DNA of 64,000 nucleotides from Paratinospora sagittata (Eukaryota > Streptophyta > Magnoliopsida > Ranunculales > Menispermaceae), in assembly GCA_035771175.1 (NCBI GenBank), contig CM069607.1, positions 12,746,001 to 12,810,000 on the forward strand. Direction: 5' to 3'. Numbering within the stretch: the stretch's first letter is position 1; each line of letters begins with the position of its first letter. Of the stretch, positions 37,601 through 47,366 are shown in pieces. The notes beneath the pieces are model-generated. The model made no database searches, had not been told where the DNA came from, and worked only from the letters and a program-made list of their open reading frames with translations. The translations under genes were made by a program, and so were the position numbers.

Positions 37601-37683
37601 CATTGTTCTTATTGCATATCCTATTGCCTTTGCTTTTTCTTTTTGCCTGTTGTATCGATAAACTGAACTTTCAGAGGAGATGA
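31609..37683 (+). pseudogene. PDR-type ABC transporter (ABCG full-size), 5'-truncated pseudogene
   Basis: Plant PDR proteins are plasma-membrane ABCG pumps with two nucleotide-binding and two membrane domains. Exons visible: 31609-31910 (end of NBD1, [17 protein letters not shown]), 31994-32275, 32368-32681, 33048-33208, 33278-33378 (first membrane domain, NSMPPWLEWGFWVSPMTYG across the junction), 33824-34153 (NBD2 Walker [10 protein letters not shown]), 34243-34533 (signature [11 protein letters not shown] and Walker [13 protein letters not shown]), 35457-35530, 35674-35801, 36185-36408, 36512-36683, 36877-37131 and 37416-37683 (second membrane domain). Missing: everything upstream of NBD1's signature-to-Walker B region, and the exon expected between 33379 and 33823. 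Lesions: the donor after 34153 reads AT, TGA at 34486-34488, a frame change near 36335, TAG at 37431-37433, and a frame change near 37650 before a family-like LNFQRR end. Introns are otherwise normal, so it decayed from a real gene rather than a retrocopy. Confidence 0.9.
34486..34488 (+). other. Premature TGA in PDR NBD2
   Basis: After NTGRTVV the frame reads TGA and then TIHQPSIDIFEAFDE, which is conserved PDR sequence still in phase. The family has Cys at this position, so TGC or TGT has become TGA by one base. Confidence 0.85.
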
Positions 37684-37999
37684 TCGATGCTGTAAGTAAT
37701 ATTTATATCTATGCAATATATATGATCATTGTTTTAATGAATAATCAATGAATTTGATGGAAATGAAGGATTTAATGATGTTTTTCAAGTTAATTAATTA
37801 GCCTAGCTAGCTTGTAAATATGTAGAGTATATATAGTTTATGATTAGATGAGTTGGAGCTGATCATGCATGTTCTATGAAGAATAGATTAAAATCGAAGG
37901 ATTTCCAGGCAGTTCAGAGTCTCTTTTCAAATTACAATCGAAGTAGATTTAGTATAGTTGGGCAGTAGATTATGACCTGGCAAAAGACCAGACCCTATC
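37684..37999. other. 3' flank of the PDR pseudogene
   Basis: About 315 bp of AT-rich sequence, probably the former 3' untranslated region. Nothing else is seen. Confidence 0.4.
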
Positions 38000-38260
38000 T
38001 TTCCACGCATTTTTTTAATACGAAAGAGATTATTATAAGGAAGAAGAGAGAGAGCAACAAACAGAGAGTGAGTTGTTTTTTTAATACGAAAGAGATTATT
38101 GTAAGGAAGAAGAGAGGGCGAGAAAGACAGAGTGAGCTTTTTAAAATACGAAAGAGATTATTGTAAAGAAGAAGAGAGAGTGAGCGAGATCTTGATAATA
38201 TACGATGAGAGAGAGAGCGAGAAAGAGGGAGATTATTGTAAGGAAGAAGATGGTGCGTGA
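38000..38260. repeat. Tandem repeat of about 64 bp, three full copies plus a partial one
   Basis: The unit contains TAATACGAAAGAGATTATT then GGAAGAAGAGAG. Copies are anchored at CGAAAGAGATTATT at 38021, 38087 and 38149, with a partial copy near 38230 that keeps AGATTATTGTAAGGAAGAAG. The purine-rich strand is the plus strand. A 64-codon frame across it is a by-product of the repeat. Confidence 0.7.
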
Positions 38261-38273
38261 AAGAAAATAGTAT

Positions 38274-38275
38274 GA

Positions 38276-38333
<58 letters not shown>
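38274..38333. repeat. (AAT)n microsatellite
   Basis: About 60 bp of uninterrupted AAT/ATA/TAA repeats. It sits just upstream of the MADS-like pseudogene and may have replaced its 5' end. Confidence 0.9.
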
Positions 38334-38340
38334 TTACAGA

Positions 38341-39327
38341 GAACAAGATTCGAAAAGTGATGATGAAGAAAAATACGGCTGGGAAGATGAAGAGGAAGGG
38401 TTGAAGAAGAAGAAGTTAAATGAACTTACAATCTTATGTGGCATCCAAGCTTTCATGATTTGTCTTGAATCATCATCATCGCCATCTCATGCTAATGGCA
38501 CTGATGATTAGGTGGTGGTCGTGGATGTGTGGCCTAATAAACCTAAGGAACATCATCCCATCATACAAAGGTATATGCAGACGAGAAAAGAAGACATAGA
38601 GAAACATAGTTCTATTACTAATATCTCAACAACCTTGAATAATAATGCCATCATGGAACAACAACAAAATAATAATAATAATAACAAGAAAATAGTAGTT
38701 GAAGAAAATGGTAGAGATGATAATGAGCTTGATGGGCTAGGAGTGGAAGAGTTGAGAGACCTAAAGAAGGTTTTGGAGAATAAGTTGGAGGAGGTGAGAA
38801 AGAGGGCTAATGTTTTGAAAGCTACAGAAACATCAGTATCGACGCCAGAAGTAGTAGTATTAAAAGAACATCATCAATAACAAGTAGTATTATCGAGGAA
38901 TAGTACTAGCGGTGGTGAACGTGGTGGAATGGTATCATGTGGATGGGGGTCATCAACGTGGAACTCATCATCTGTTGGTGCTACTGGATTTGGGACATTG
39001 GAGGATGTTGTTAACATGACAAGAAGTGTAGGGTTTAATCAGAAACAAGATGCTTATAATTGCCCTGTTGTTGCTGCTGGAGGTTGTTTTCCTGACGATC
39101 ATCATCAGCTAATGTTGGATCCCATGATGGGTTGTAATATGGATCATCATCTTCATCATTATGATCAACTTGAAGAATCACAACCACTTGATCAGGCTAT
39201 TTTTCCATCTTCATCGTCAGCTCTGTTGTTGCTTCCTCCTCCAGTAAAAGATGTGCAACCTTTGTCTCAACATTTTTGGGATTTCAACCACCTCACTGAA
39301 AAGAATATTGGGAGTTTCTTCTTCTGA
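38341..39327 (+). pseudogene. Type I MADS-box gene remnant (M-gamma-like)
   Basis: M-gamma MADS proteins are DNA-binding factors mostly acting in female gametophyte and endosperm. Here a basic N-terminal stretch KIRKVMMKKNTAGKMKRKG (38345-38401) sits in one frame, and the continuation GLKKKKLNELTILCGIQAF (about 38399-38455), the hallmark end of the M-gamma MADS domain, is in another. DVWPNKPKEHHPIIQRY follows, matching the Q-P-E-V-W-P-S style segment after the domain. In-frame stops occur at 38509-38511 (TAG) and 38878-38880 (TAA), yet the same frame stays open to 39327 and ends with an Asp/His/Ser-rich acidic tail. No start codon in a good context is left; the upstream sequence is an AAT repeat. 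A short functional protein from 38929 is conceivable but unlikely. Confidence 0.65.
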
Positions 39328-39734
39328 TCAAGTCTTCACGCTTATTCATCTACTTAGCGCATGACATATTAATAAATTAATGATCTCTAACTTTCCATTG
39401 ATTAAACACCGTTCTTATCAATTTAGAACAACTTGTAACTTTCTTTTCTAGTTAATTAATTTTTTATGGGGAAAATTAATTGATTAGTTGTGCTAATACT
39501 TTTAAAGTAAATTATAAAATACATATGCATGTATCAAATGTGGATTTTTGTTTCTTTGATGCAATGTAATAAATTTTCATATTCATGTGTTGATCTATAT
39601 TCATGATGTTTGGTACATAAATTTTCTTTGATCTAATGTAATAAATTTTCATTTTCATATTGAGTTTTAGAAAACAACCACGCATCATACAAAGTATAAT
39701 TGCACACAATAGGCCCAAAACGTAATTTAACCCT
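39328..39734. other. AT-rich intergenic stretch
   Basis: No supported gene. The minus-strand frame at 39784-39512 mostly overlaps the tail of the MULE-like scrap and has no other domain. Confidence 0.4.
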
Positions 39735-39905
39735 TCATCGAGGAAACACACATGTGTGGGTTCCCTCTTACTTTGTGATCCCAAACATCTTTGTCCTTTT
39801 ACGTTTTGCCGCCCTCAACCTCCACTGACAACCATCCTTCCACTTCTTGTACCTAACTGACCATATATTGGGTTCAGAATCAACAACAACATATTCACGT
39901 TGTTG
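39735..39905 (-). pseudogene. Mutator-like (MULE) transposase N-terminal scrap
   Basis: The minus strand reads REYVVVDSEPNIWSVRYKKW, then DGCQWRLRAAKRKRTKMFGI, then after a TAA (39768-39770) EGTHTCVSS. This is the layout of the MuDR DNA-binding region in plant MULE transposases (W-x-VRC-x(n)-C-x-WRLRA, then G-x-HTC). Only about 57 codons remain, with an in-frame stop. The catalytic region is absent, and the satellite block lies upstream to the right. Confidence 0.6.
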
Positions 39906-40125
39906 TGCTATACAACATCACTTCACAGTATGTCACAGGACCACAGACAATTGGATTTATCACTAATTTTTCGCGAGGTTTTTAAAATTGTAAGGTGAGA
40001 TCCTTCAACTTCAGTGGGGGCGTTTCACGAAATGATTAAAGACAAATACAAATACGACGAGCATTAGTGGCGTGCAAAAAAGAAGGTGATGGAGAAGATT
40101 TTTGGTGATTGGGAGGTATCATACA

Positions 40126-41010
40126 ACGTGCTTTCTAAGTCAATTTAGTTCATTTTAACTAAAACTTTCGGTTGTGGGGTGAAAATTTCATCGGGGCATG
40201 GGAGCGGGGTTATGTTGGTTTTGGGAGTCCTTGTGAGGATATTGAAACTCACTCCAAGTGTTGGTTGGGAAAAAAATCCGGTGGATTGGCCGCGGTTGCT
40301 TTGAAAGTCTTTTTTAAGTCGATTAAGTTCATTTTAACTAAAACTTCTAGTTGGGGGGTGAAAATTTCACCAGGGCATGAGATTTGTGTTTCATCGGTTC
40401 CGGAGGTCCCAGGGAGGATATTGGGACTTGCTCTAAGTGTTGGTCAGGAAAAAAACCCAGTGGTTTGGCCGCGGTTTCCTTGAAAGTGTTTTCTAAGTTG
40501 ATTTAGTTCATTTGAACTGAAACTTCCGATTGGGAGGTGAAAAATTCACCAGGGCATAGGATTTGTGTTTCGTCGGTTTCGGGGGTTCCTGGGTGGAAAT
40601 TGGGACTCACTCTAAGTGGTGGCAAAGAGAAAACCACGTGGATTGACCGTGGTTGACTCAAACGTGTTTTCTAAGTGTTTTTAGTTCATTTGAACTAAAA
40701 CTTTCAGTTGTGGGGGTCAAAAATTCACTGGGGCATTAGAGCGGGTTCCACCAGTTCCGGGGGTTCCTAGGAGGATATTGGGACTCGCTCCAAGTGTTGG
40801 TCGGGGAGAAAAATCCGATGGATTGGCCGCGGTTGACTCAAACGTGTTTTCTAAGTGTTTTTAGTTCATTTGAACTAAAACTTTTGGTAGTGGGTCAAAA
40901 ATTCGTCGGGGCATGAGATTTATATTCCGTCGGTTCTGGGAGTCCCTGGGAGGATATTGGGACTCGCTCCAAGTGGCGGATAGAGAGAAAACACCGTGCA
41001 TTGACTATGG
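40126..41010. repeat. Satellite-like tandem array, five copies of about 179 bp
   Basis: The unit is marked by TTAGTTCATTTGAACTAAAACTT-like sequence starting near 40143, 40322, 40500, 40678 and 40858 (spacing 178-180 bp). It continues with GTGAAAAATTCACCGGGGCAT, GGGAGGATATTGGGACTCGCT, AAGTGTTGGT and GGATTGGCCGCGGTTG. Copies differ by scattered substitutions. No protein domain is encoded; the frame at 40172-40483 is a by-product. Confidence 0.85.
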
Positions 41011-41048
41011 TATAAGAATTTCTTTTTTTTTTTTTTAAATAATGTACT

Positions 41049-41076
41049 AAAGACGTCTTTTTAAAAGACGCTTTCA
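41049..41076. repeat. Single copy of the AAAGACGTC hairpin word
   Basis: AAAGACGTCTTTTTAAAAGACGCTTTC resembles the palindromes clustered in the Pack-MULE at 42610-43859. It is probably the relic of a related terminal sequence. Confidence 0.4.
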
Positions 41077-41161
41077 ACGTGGCAAAAAAAAATTGCATCA
41101 GTGTCATAATTTTAAAAACTTGGTATTAGTGTCATAATTTTAATTAATTAAGATAATCAAG

Positions 41162-41882
41162 TCAAAAACCCCCTAGTTGAGAGCAACAAAAGTTTATGGC
41201 TTGTTGGAGTTGGTTAGCTCCCAGCAACGGGTTCGCAATGCACCATGTTCCCGCCTATATGTGTACATACATGCATATATATATATTCACAAATTAGTTC
41301 CTTGTTATATTGGGCCTATTTGATATAATTTTTTTTTTTTGAAAAAAGTTAGTCTTAATCAGCTTTTCTAAAAATAAGAAAATTGTTGTTTGATCCAAAA
41401 ACAAACTAGATGGACTAGTTAAAAAATAGTTTGCAACCGCTAAACTAAATTAGGTCATTATAACGTATATCTTTTGATTGATACTTACCGCACCTCTTTT
41501 TATCCCCCCACCCGTGTTGACTCTGCAATAACATTCAACAATAACATTAAGGCATATATCAACATCAAATTATATATAACTGACGTTTGGAGCATCTATA
41601 TAGACAAATAAACATGAGTACTTTAGCCAAATGTATGTAACTTGTAAGCACCAGCCCTTTTTGTATGTATGAACATTCTATGCCCAAGCACCATTTATAA
41701 TGCATATACATAAATATATATGTATAGACATAGATACATGCATAATTGAAAATTATATAAAGATTAAGCAAATAGAAAAAAAGTAATGGAAGACTGACCA
41801 GAAATGGGCATATTGCAACGGAAGAGAAGAAGGCAATTAGAGTGATGAGAGCCACAGAGCATGATTGCTTCTTGCTTTCCAT
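41162..41882 (-). CDS. Short secreted X8/CBM43-like protein, two exons, domain cut short
   Basis: Exon 1 (41882-41799, 28 codons) encodes a signal-peptide-like start, MESKKQSCSVALITLIAFFS and SVAICPFL. It ends at a good donor (CTG then GTCAGT). Exon 2 (41254-41162) begins after an AG acceptor in the same phase and reads AGTWCIANPLLGANQLQQAI then NFCCSQLGGF and a stop. TWCIA...Q-LQ-x-I-N-x-CCSQ matches the N-terminal part of X8 (CBM43) domains, which bind callose in cell-wall and plasmodesmal proteins. Full X8 domains need about 80 residues with six Cys; only the first part is here. Either a third exon was lost to the satellite on the left (a GT follows QLGG) or this is a decayed gene. The total would be 58 residues. 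A TATA box lies 90 bp upstream. Confidence 0.55.
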
Positions 41883-41970
41883 TCTTCTTTCTTTTCATTT
41901 TCTCCATGTTTTTTTTTGGTCGTTCAGATTTGTTGTTAGAGATGGGCTGTGGTTGTCTGTTGGGCCTTGA

Positions 41971-41978
41971 ATTTATAG
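41971..41978 (-). promoter_or_regulatory. Putative TATA box of the X8-like gene
   Basis: The minus strand reads CTATAAATTC about 90 bp before the ATG at 41882, a fitting distance for a plant TATA box with a short leader. Confidence 0.45.
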
Positions 41979-41989
41979 AGCCCACAACA

Positions 41990-42571
41990 TTTAATGGTAA
42001 ATCTTAACAAGATTTGAGGTGAAGTAACTTACGTTACGTGTGAAATAGGCTATCCGATGCTCCTCAACCTATAATATTGGGATTCGCAAATTTCACCACG
42101 TCAGCATGCATGACATCACAGACAAGTTCTCAACTTAGGTTTGACACGCGTCCTTGTGTGTGGTGGACGCTGTCTATGATTAGGGGGTTTATCAAGTGCT
42201 AAACTGCACCCTCTTTGATAACTGAAGATCTTGCCCAGATTCGATTCGGATTTCTATATTAAGTGCATCTCTATTACGAGCATAATTAGTTACCTCAACA
42301 AAAAAAAAAGGATTCGTTATATGTGATTGGGTTGGATTGTTTATTGTGGACATGTGATCTTCTCTATTTGAATTATTTTCAATATTATATTTCTTGATTT
42401 GGGTTGATTTGGTTAGATTGGAAAATATAAATTAATATCTCATGTATATTTGTTTTTAATTTTATTTTATTCTATTTTTAAGCAATTTTTTAATTACGAT
42501 GATTTGAGTTAGTTCGTACCTATTGCTGAGATTAATTAGGAAACTTTCTCATTCAATGGTTAATTACTTAT
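41990..42571. other. Intergenic stretch
   Basis: No supported gene. It should include upstream regulatory sequence of the X8-like gene at its left end. Confidence 0.4.
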
Positions 42572-42609
42572 GATGGTGTGGTATTATATAAAGGGCAATT
42601 GTGTGTAGC
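42572..42609 (+). pseudogene. Left piece of a gypsy integrase split by the Pack-MULE
   Basis: Reads DGVVLYKGQLCVA, the segment that precedes the HHCC zinc-binding region in gypsy pol. The next codons resume exactly at 43870 on the other side of the Pack-MULE, once one copy of the 10-bp target duplication is discounted. Sequence to the left is unrelated, so the element is truncated there. Confidence 0.65.
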
Positions 42610-42902
42610 GGGCTTTTGACATAATTACCCTTCAAAAATAAAATAATCTCACAAATGCCATCAAAACATAAATATTGACCGCTTTACCCTACTTTACTGT
42701 TTATAGCACAGTCAGCACGCCAAACAAGCGCCACATGGGCGCGGAGGTGACATTTTTTTTATAAAGAATGCGTCTTTTCAAAAGACGCCTTCCCAACATA
42801 ATTTTTTTTTTAAGTGAAGAGAAGGCGTCCCTTCAGTTTTTCTTTTTATTTTCAATTTTTTTTTTATATTTTCGATCGCTAGTTTTCTTGATTTTCCGGC
42901 GA

Positions 42903-43137
42903 TAATGGCGGCAACGACGATTCTCCTAAGCTTTTCATCTTATCAGCAAAATCTGGTACTATTCCTTCTCCTGTTGATGAAACTCTCGCTTCGGACCTTA
43001 AATCCAACAACAACAACAATAAGAATAACAAGAGCAAGAGCAATGTCACTGAAAAAGTTAGGATTCTGTCTATTGACGGCGGTGGAAGCACCGACGGAAT
43101 CCTCGCCGGAAAGTCGCTGGCGCATCTGGAAGAGTGA
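42903..43137 (+). pseudogene. Captured patatin-like phospholipase fragment
   Basis: In one open plus-strand frame the Pack-MULE interior reads GGNDDSPKLFILSAKSG, then an Asn/Lys-rich linker, then KVRILSIDGGGSTDGILAGK and SLAHLEE before TGA (43135-43137). VRILSIDGGG is the oxyanion-hole block of patatin-like acyl hydrolases. The catalytic G-x-S-x-G and the D-G block are not included, so no enzyme could be made. A stop just upstream (near 42890) and the lack of a start show it is a fragment. Confidence 0.65.
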
Positions 43138-43454
43138 TGGTACTGACATGAGTCACATTCCACTTGAATTCCCGTGCATGAATCAAAAGATTCCAAGCCA
43201 AATTGCAGGGAGAAGAGTAGTTAATTAAACCTCTTGATTCTTGTTGTTTAGTTTGATTTAATTTGGATAAGGAAAGCCAAGTAAGCCTGAATGTCGTGAG
43301 GATCATAGTGATGACGACGGAATGATAACTAGGTTTTGGGTGTATCCAGGATAGGCGTATGTGAGGACGTCGGTGCTTCTTTTGCAGTATTTGCCCCTCA
43401 AATCACTTTTCTAGTGATGGAAAATCAAGAAAATGATTTTGAAAATAAAAAAAA

Positions 43455-43715
43455 TATTATGAAGGGAAGGCGTTTTTGTTCCCTTCACATAAAAAAAAAA
43501 GAAATTATAAAGGGAAGGCGTCTTTTCAAAAGACGTCTTCCCTTTAGTTAAAAAAAAAAAAAATTTGAAGGAAAGGCGCCTTTTGAAAAGATGCCTTCCC
43601 TTGCACTTGTAAAAAAAAAAAATTGTGAATGAAAGACATCTTTTCAAAAGAAGCCTTCCTCTCACCTTAAAAAAAATATGAAAGGAAGGCGTCTTTTCAA
43701 AAGACGCCTTCCTTA
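43455..43715. repeat. Array of palindromes (hairpin units) in the Pack-MULE right arm
   Basis: At about 43510-43548, 43567-43604, 43626-43665 and 43680-43714, units of the form GGAAGGCGTCTTTTC followed by its reverse complement repeat every 55-60 bp, separated by short A-rich runs. A partial copy starts near 43461. One related palindrome lies in the left arm at 42767-42793. Confidence 0.85.
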
Positions 43716-43859
43716 AAATGCCACTTGGACGCCGACGTGGCGCTTGTTTGGCGTGTTGACTGTGTAATGAACAGTAAAATATGGCGAATGGGTCATTATT
43801 TGTATTTTAATGGCATTTGTGAAATTATTTTTTTTTAAGGGTAATCATGTCAAAAGCCC

Positions 43860-44522
43860 TGTGTGTAGCTCACGACCCAAAGCTTAGGTGGGACCTGATG
43901 AATGAGTGCCACAAATCTAGGTTCTCTATGCATTGGGAGGAGACAAAATGTATAAGAACATAAAGAGGCAATTATGGTTTAATGGATTGAAAAAGGCCGT
44001 AGCAGAATTCGTGCCCAAGTGCCTTACTTGTCAACAAGTAAAGACAGATCACAGGCTCCCTCTGGTCTGTTACAACCACTTCCTACAAATGAATAGAAAT
44101 AAGATAATACTGCCATGGATTTTGTGTCTGCACTACCCAAAAACTTCAAGGGTCAGGACACCGTATGGGTAATTGTTGATAAGTTAACTAAAGTTGCACA
44201 TTTTATACCAGTTAAAATTTACCGATACTCCAGCCAAGTTAGCCGAAATCTATAACGAGAGATTATCAGATTGCATGAGATCCCTCTCACTATCGTCTGT
44301 GATCGAGACCCTAGATTCACGTCCAAGTTTTGGCAAAGCTTTCATGCCAGGCTAGGTACAAAGATTTTCATGACTACTGCCTTTCATCCCCAGACGGATG
44401 GATAGTCTGAGCAGCTTATACAAATTCTAGAAGACATGCTACGCCGTTGTGTCCTAGATTTTAATGACGGGTGGACAAAGTACATGCATTTAGCAGAGTT
44501 CGCATATAATAATAGTTATTAG
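43860..44522 (+). pseudogene. Ty3/gypsy (chromovirus-like) integrase remnant
   Basis: Continues the frame broken at 42609: HDPKLRWDLMNECHKSRFSMH, then a one-base loss near 43936, then KMYKNIKRQLWFNGLKKAV with CLTCQQVK (HHCC region). The core follows with the two Trp codons of the E-W-K-W segment turned into stops (near 44094 and 44100), MDFVSALP, WVIVDKLTKVAHF, a frame change near 44260, then VCDRDPRFTSKFW, TAFHPQTDG and EFAYNNSY at the break at 44522. The Asp residues of the core are present, but the frame is ruined. Confidence 0.8.
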
Positions 44523-45110
44523 GCAAGCATTTGTTAACCTATGCGATTCATCACTTAGCCCGTCCCTAAATATACTGCGATAAAGTATATTTTGATGATC
44601 ACAAATAAAATATTTTTCGGTGCTAAACGTACGTTTATCAAGATTTCATCAAAGCACCTGAGGAAAGCAAAAAACCAAGGAATGACTCGATCGAAGAACT
44701 CAAAAATCACATCCAACAGTCAAGTTCGTCTCAACCAAAAAACTTCAACGATCACATCATGATTTCAAGATCACTTCACTCTAATGATTCGATCAAGCTT
44801 CAAAGGCTACATCTCTCGATCAACGTTCAAGTCATTCAACTCTGCAAAGCTCTTATTGAAGATCTCATAATGAAGAGTTAGATTTAACGGTTATGAGAAA
44901 AAAAAATACACAAAGTATTTAAGGTATATCTTTTTCTAATCGTTATTGCTCAAAATGTCTTTCAAAACCATGCATAAATCATCTATATATGTTTTTCTAA
45001 TCTGCATGTTTTGATTTCATGTTTTTACTGTATTTCAAATGATCTAATACTATATATTTAATTTGAAATCTACCGAGTTTTTATTCACATTTATCGTATA
45101 TTTTATCGAG
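44523..45110. other. Unassigned stretch between integrase remnant and LTR
   Basis: About 590 bp with no domain. Repeated words (ATCACATC, TCGATCAA, TTCAAG) give it an LTR-like look, but there are no defined ends. Confidence 0.35.
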
Positions 45111-47366
45111 TGTAACGCCCGTGACTTAGGATGACGTCATTTGGACCAGTAGAGTACCCGTATACGTATTCGGATACGTATGCATATACGTACTTGATAC
45201 TCAACGCGTGTTGGTTCGAGTGGTTTTGCATGCCTTCATGTTTTTTGAATTGTGCACAAAGTTTTGGAACCATCGGAGCCCGTTCGACGTCGAAACATGT
45301 CGAAAATGGTGTTTCGAATCAGTGGAGCTCGCTCCATGGATGAAGAAATTTTCTGTCACCAATTACATCAAGGGATTGATCTCCTAGATCCGTGGTCTGA
45401 TTGAGCTGAAATTTTTTCAGCTTATTTTTCTCTGATAGATCTTCATTATGAACAGTGAATATCTTGATCAGAGTTGTCTAATGTGAAATATAAGACTCTA
45501 AACATTATTTCTTGGATTTGCGGATTTTTTTGCGCAGTTTTGATCAAACGATTGGATCTCACAATCCCACCGTTGGATTGAGCTGAAAGTTTACCAGAAT
45601 GATGGTAACTGACTCATAAAACTAACGGTTATGATGTTAATTTGGTGAGTATTGTGCAAGAAATTGATTATCTAAGTGCAAGTATTGTAGCAGGAAAACT
45701 GATTTTTGACAGTTTTTGACAACTTTTAGTTGTGGGCCCAAACTTGTCTATTTAAGCAACCAAAACGAAATTTTAGGCTAATTTGCTTATTTTTCAGCCT
45801 GAAAAGATAGAAATGAGCTGGTGGAGAAGAGAAAAGGGGAGGAAACCTAGGGTTGGTGGATTTTGCTTAAAATCCCTAAGGTTTGCATGTTTTTCCTCAT
45901 TGTTCTTCCTTTAATCTCTTTGGTTCATGCATACTAGTGTTGTTTTGATGCATGCATTGTATGAAACCCGGATTTGAAGGGGTGGTGGAAATCAAATGTT
46001 GTCCAAATGCTTTGCATGTTTGATATGTGTGTTTAGAGTGTGTTGGGAACCCTCTAAAGGCAAAAGCCCCAATTTCTAACAAGAAATTGTGAGGGTTTAG
46101 TACAAATGACCTAGACTTTGACTTAAGCTTTGCATGTCATCTATGATGGACTGATGAGTATTAGGGACTGATTCATGTATTTAGTTTGAGATTTCAATGG
46201 TGAAATCATATGGTTTAGTGTAAATGGTTATTGCTTGGTTCATGGCCTCAGGCTTTTTCAAAAGCCATGCATGTCAACTATGTTGTTCTAGATGGCATTG
46301 TGAATGAAACCATGTTGTTGGATCAGTAAATCAGTGGGCTGATTATGGTGACCTAGTGTAAATTTGGCCTATGTCTTGGATTTGGGAAAATTTTCCATGA
46401 TTTGAGAATTTGCCCAAATTTGGGAATTTTGACCCAAATGTTATCAATTGGTGAAATTGACTTAAGATTAGTTAAATTAACCCTATTTATGATTGAATGA
46501 CGTGGATTATGATGGTTGGATCATGGGATCAACCTATTACATTCAATTTGAGTTAAGTATGGCTTAATTAGACGTTAAATGGTTAAATTGGGCAATATGG
46601 ATTGACTCATGGGTTAACCATTCTAGAATTAGTAATTGACTATGGAATTGGGTTGAACATGGTTGTTTTGCATACTTTGGACTGACTTTCAGTTTTTGCA
46701 TAAACCATGTTTAATGTAGGGGTCTTGATTGATTTAAGTGACCCAAACAAGCCAAGTTGTAGCCGAAGTGCATTGGGGTGATTAGTAGGCATTCTAGTGG
46801 TTGTGGTTGGGTTTGGATTGGCTAAGCCTAGCCAATCAAGAGTGAGTGTTCTTTTACTTGTGGATTTCTATATATGTGGCATTGTATTATATTAATGGAT
46901 TTGAATTGATATATATGTATGGATGTCATATGCATGTTTTAATTGATTCATGAAATATATTTGAGCATAGTCAGTTTGGTAGCAATTAGACAGATTTTCT
47001 AGTGCATGGGCTTTGAGAAGACCCACCTGGCGATCCCTAGTTGTGAACCTTGCAGAGGATTTCTAGGATAGGTGCGGACGGGTCCGCCCAGACTTGAAAC
47101 ACGGTGTGGGAAGGATTGTGACCCGGTGACATGCTCGATTCCTTAGAATTCCTAATAGGATAAGGATAAGAAGTCGATCGGGGCATGGGTTCGCGCACCT
47201 ATGCTCTTGTATTGATTCTTATCCAGGAGGTGATTAGGATTGCATGAGCATGTGGTAAATGACATGCATTGTCCTGTTATGACATGATGCATTATATTGA
47301 GCATGTATGTAATCTCGTTTATAATCATGTTGTTTAAATGGTTTTAATGAACTTGTCATGTTTTAT
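45111..47366 (+). mobile_element. Chromovirus-like LTR, 3' end missing
   Basis: Starts TGTAACGCCCGTGAC. It shares family-level blocks with the solo LTR at 55194-58014 read on its minus strand (for example a rule of the type TTGGATTGAGCTGAAA and GATAGATCT). No matching 3' end (GGGGCGTCACA form) is found before another LTR begins at 47367. No coding frame with a domain is present. Confidence 0.55.

Larger units (their letters stand above)
42610..43859. mobile_element. Pack-MULE-like element, 1250 bp, long terminal inverted repeats and 10-bp target duplication
   Basis: Both ends begin GGGCTTTTGACAT (reading inward), and inverted similarity runs about 150 bp (left 42610-42760, right 43710-43859), sharing ACAAATGCCAT, TTTACTGTT and CACGCCAAACAAGCGCCAC. 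The flanks are identical 10-bp repeats, TGTGTGTAGC (42600-42609 and 43860-43869), as expected for Mutator-like insertion. No transposase is present. The interior carries a patatin-like gene fragment and, toward each end, palindromes built on AAGGCGTCTTTTCAAAAGAC. It interrupts a gypsy integrase. Confidence 0.88.

Noticed and set aside
37972..38166. 64-codon frame across the 64-bp tandem repeat
   Set aside because: Repeat by-product with periodic FFNTKEII words.
43336..43665. Lys/Arg/Phe-rich frames over the Pack-MULE palindromes
   Set aside because: Both strands give similar frames because the DNA is palindromic and homopolymer-rich.
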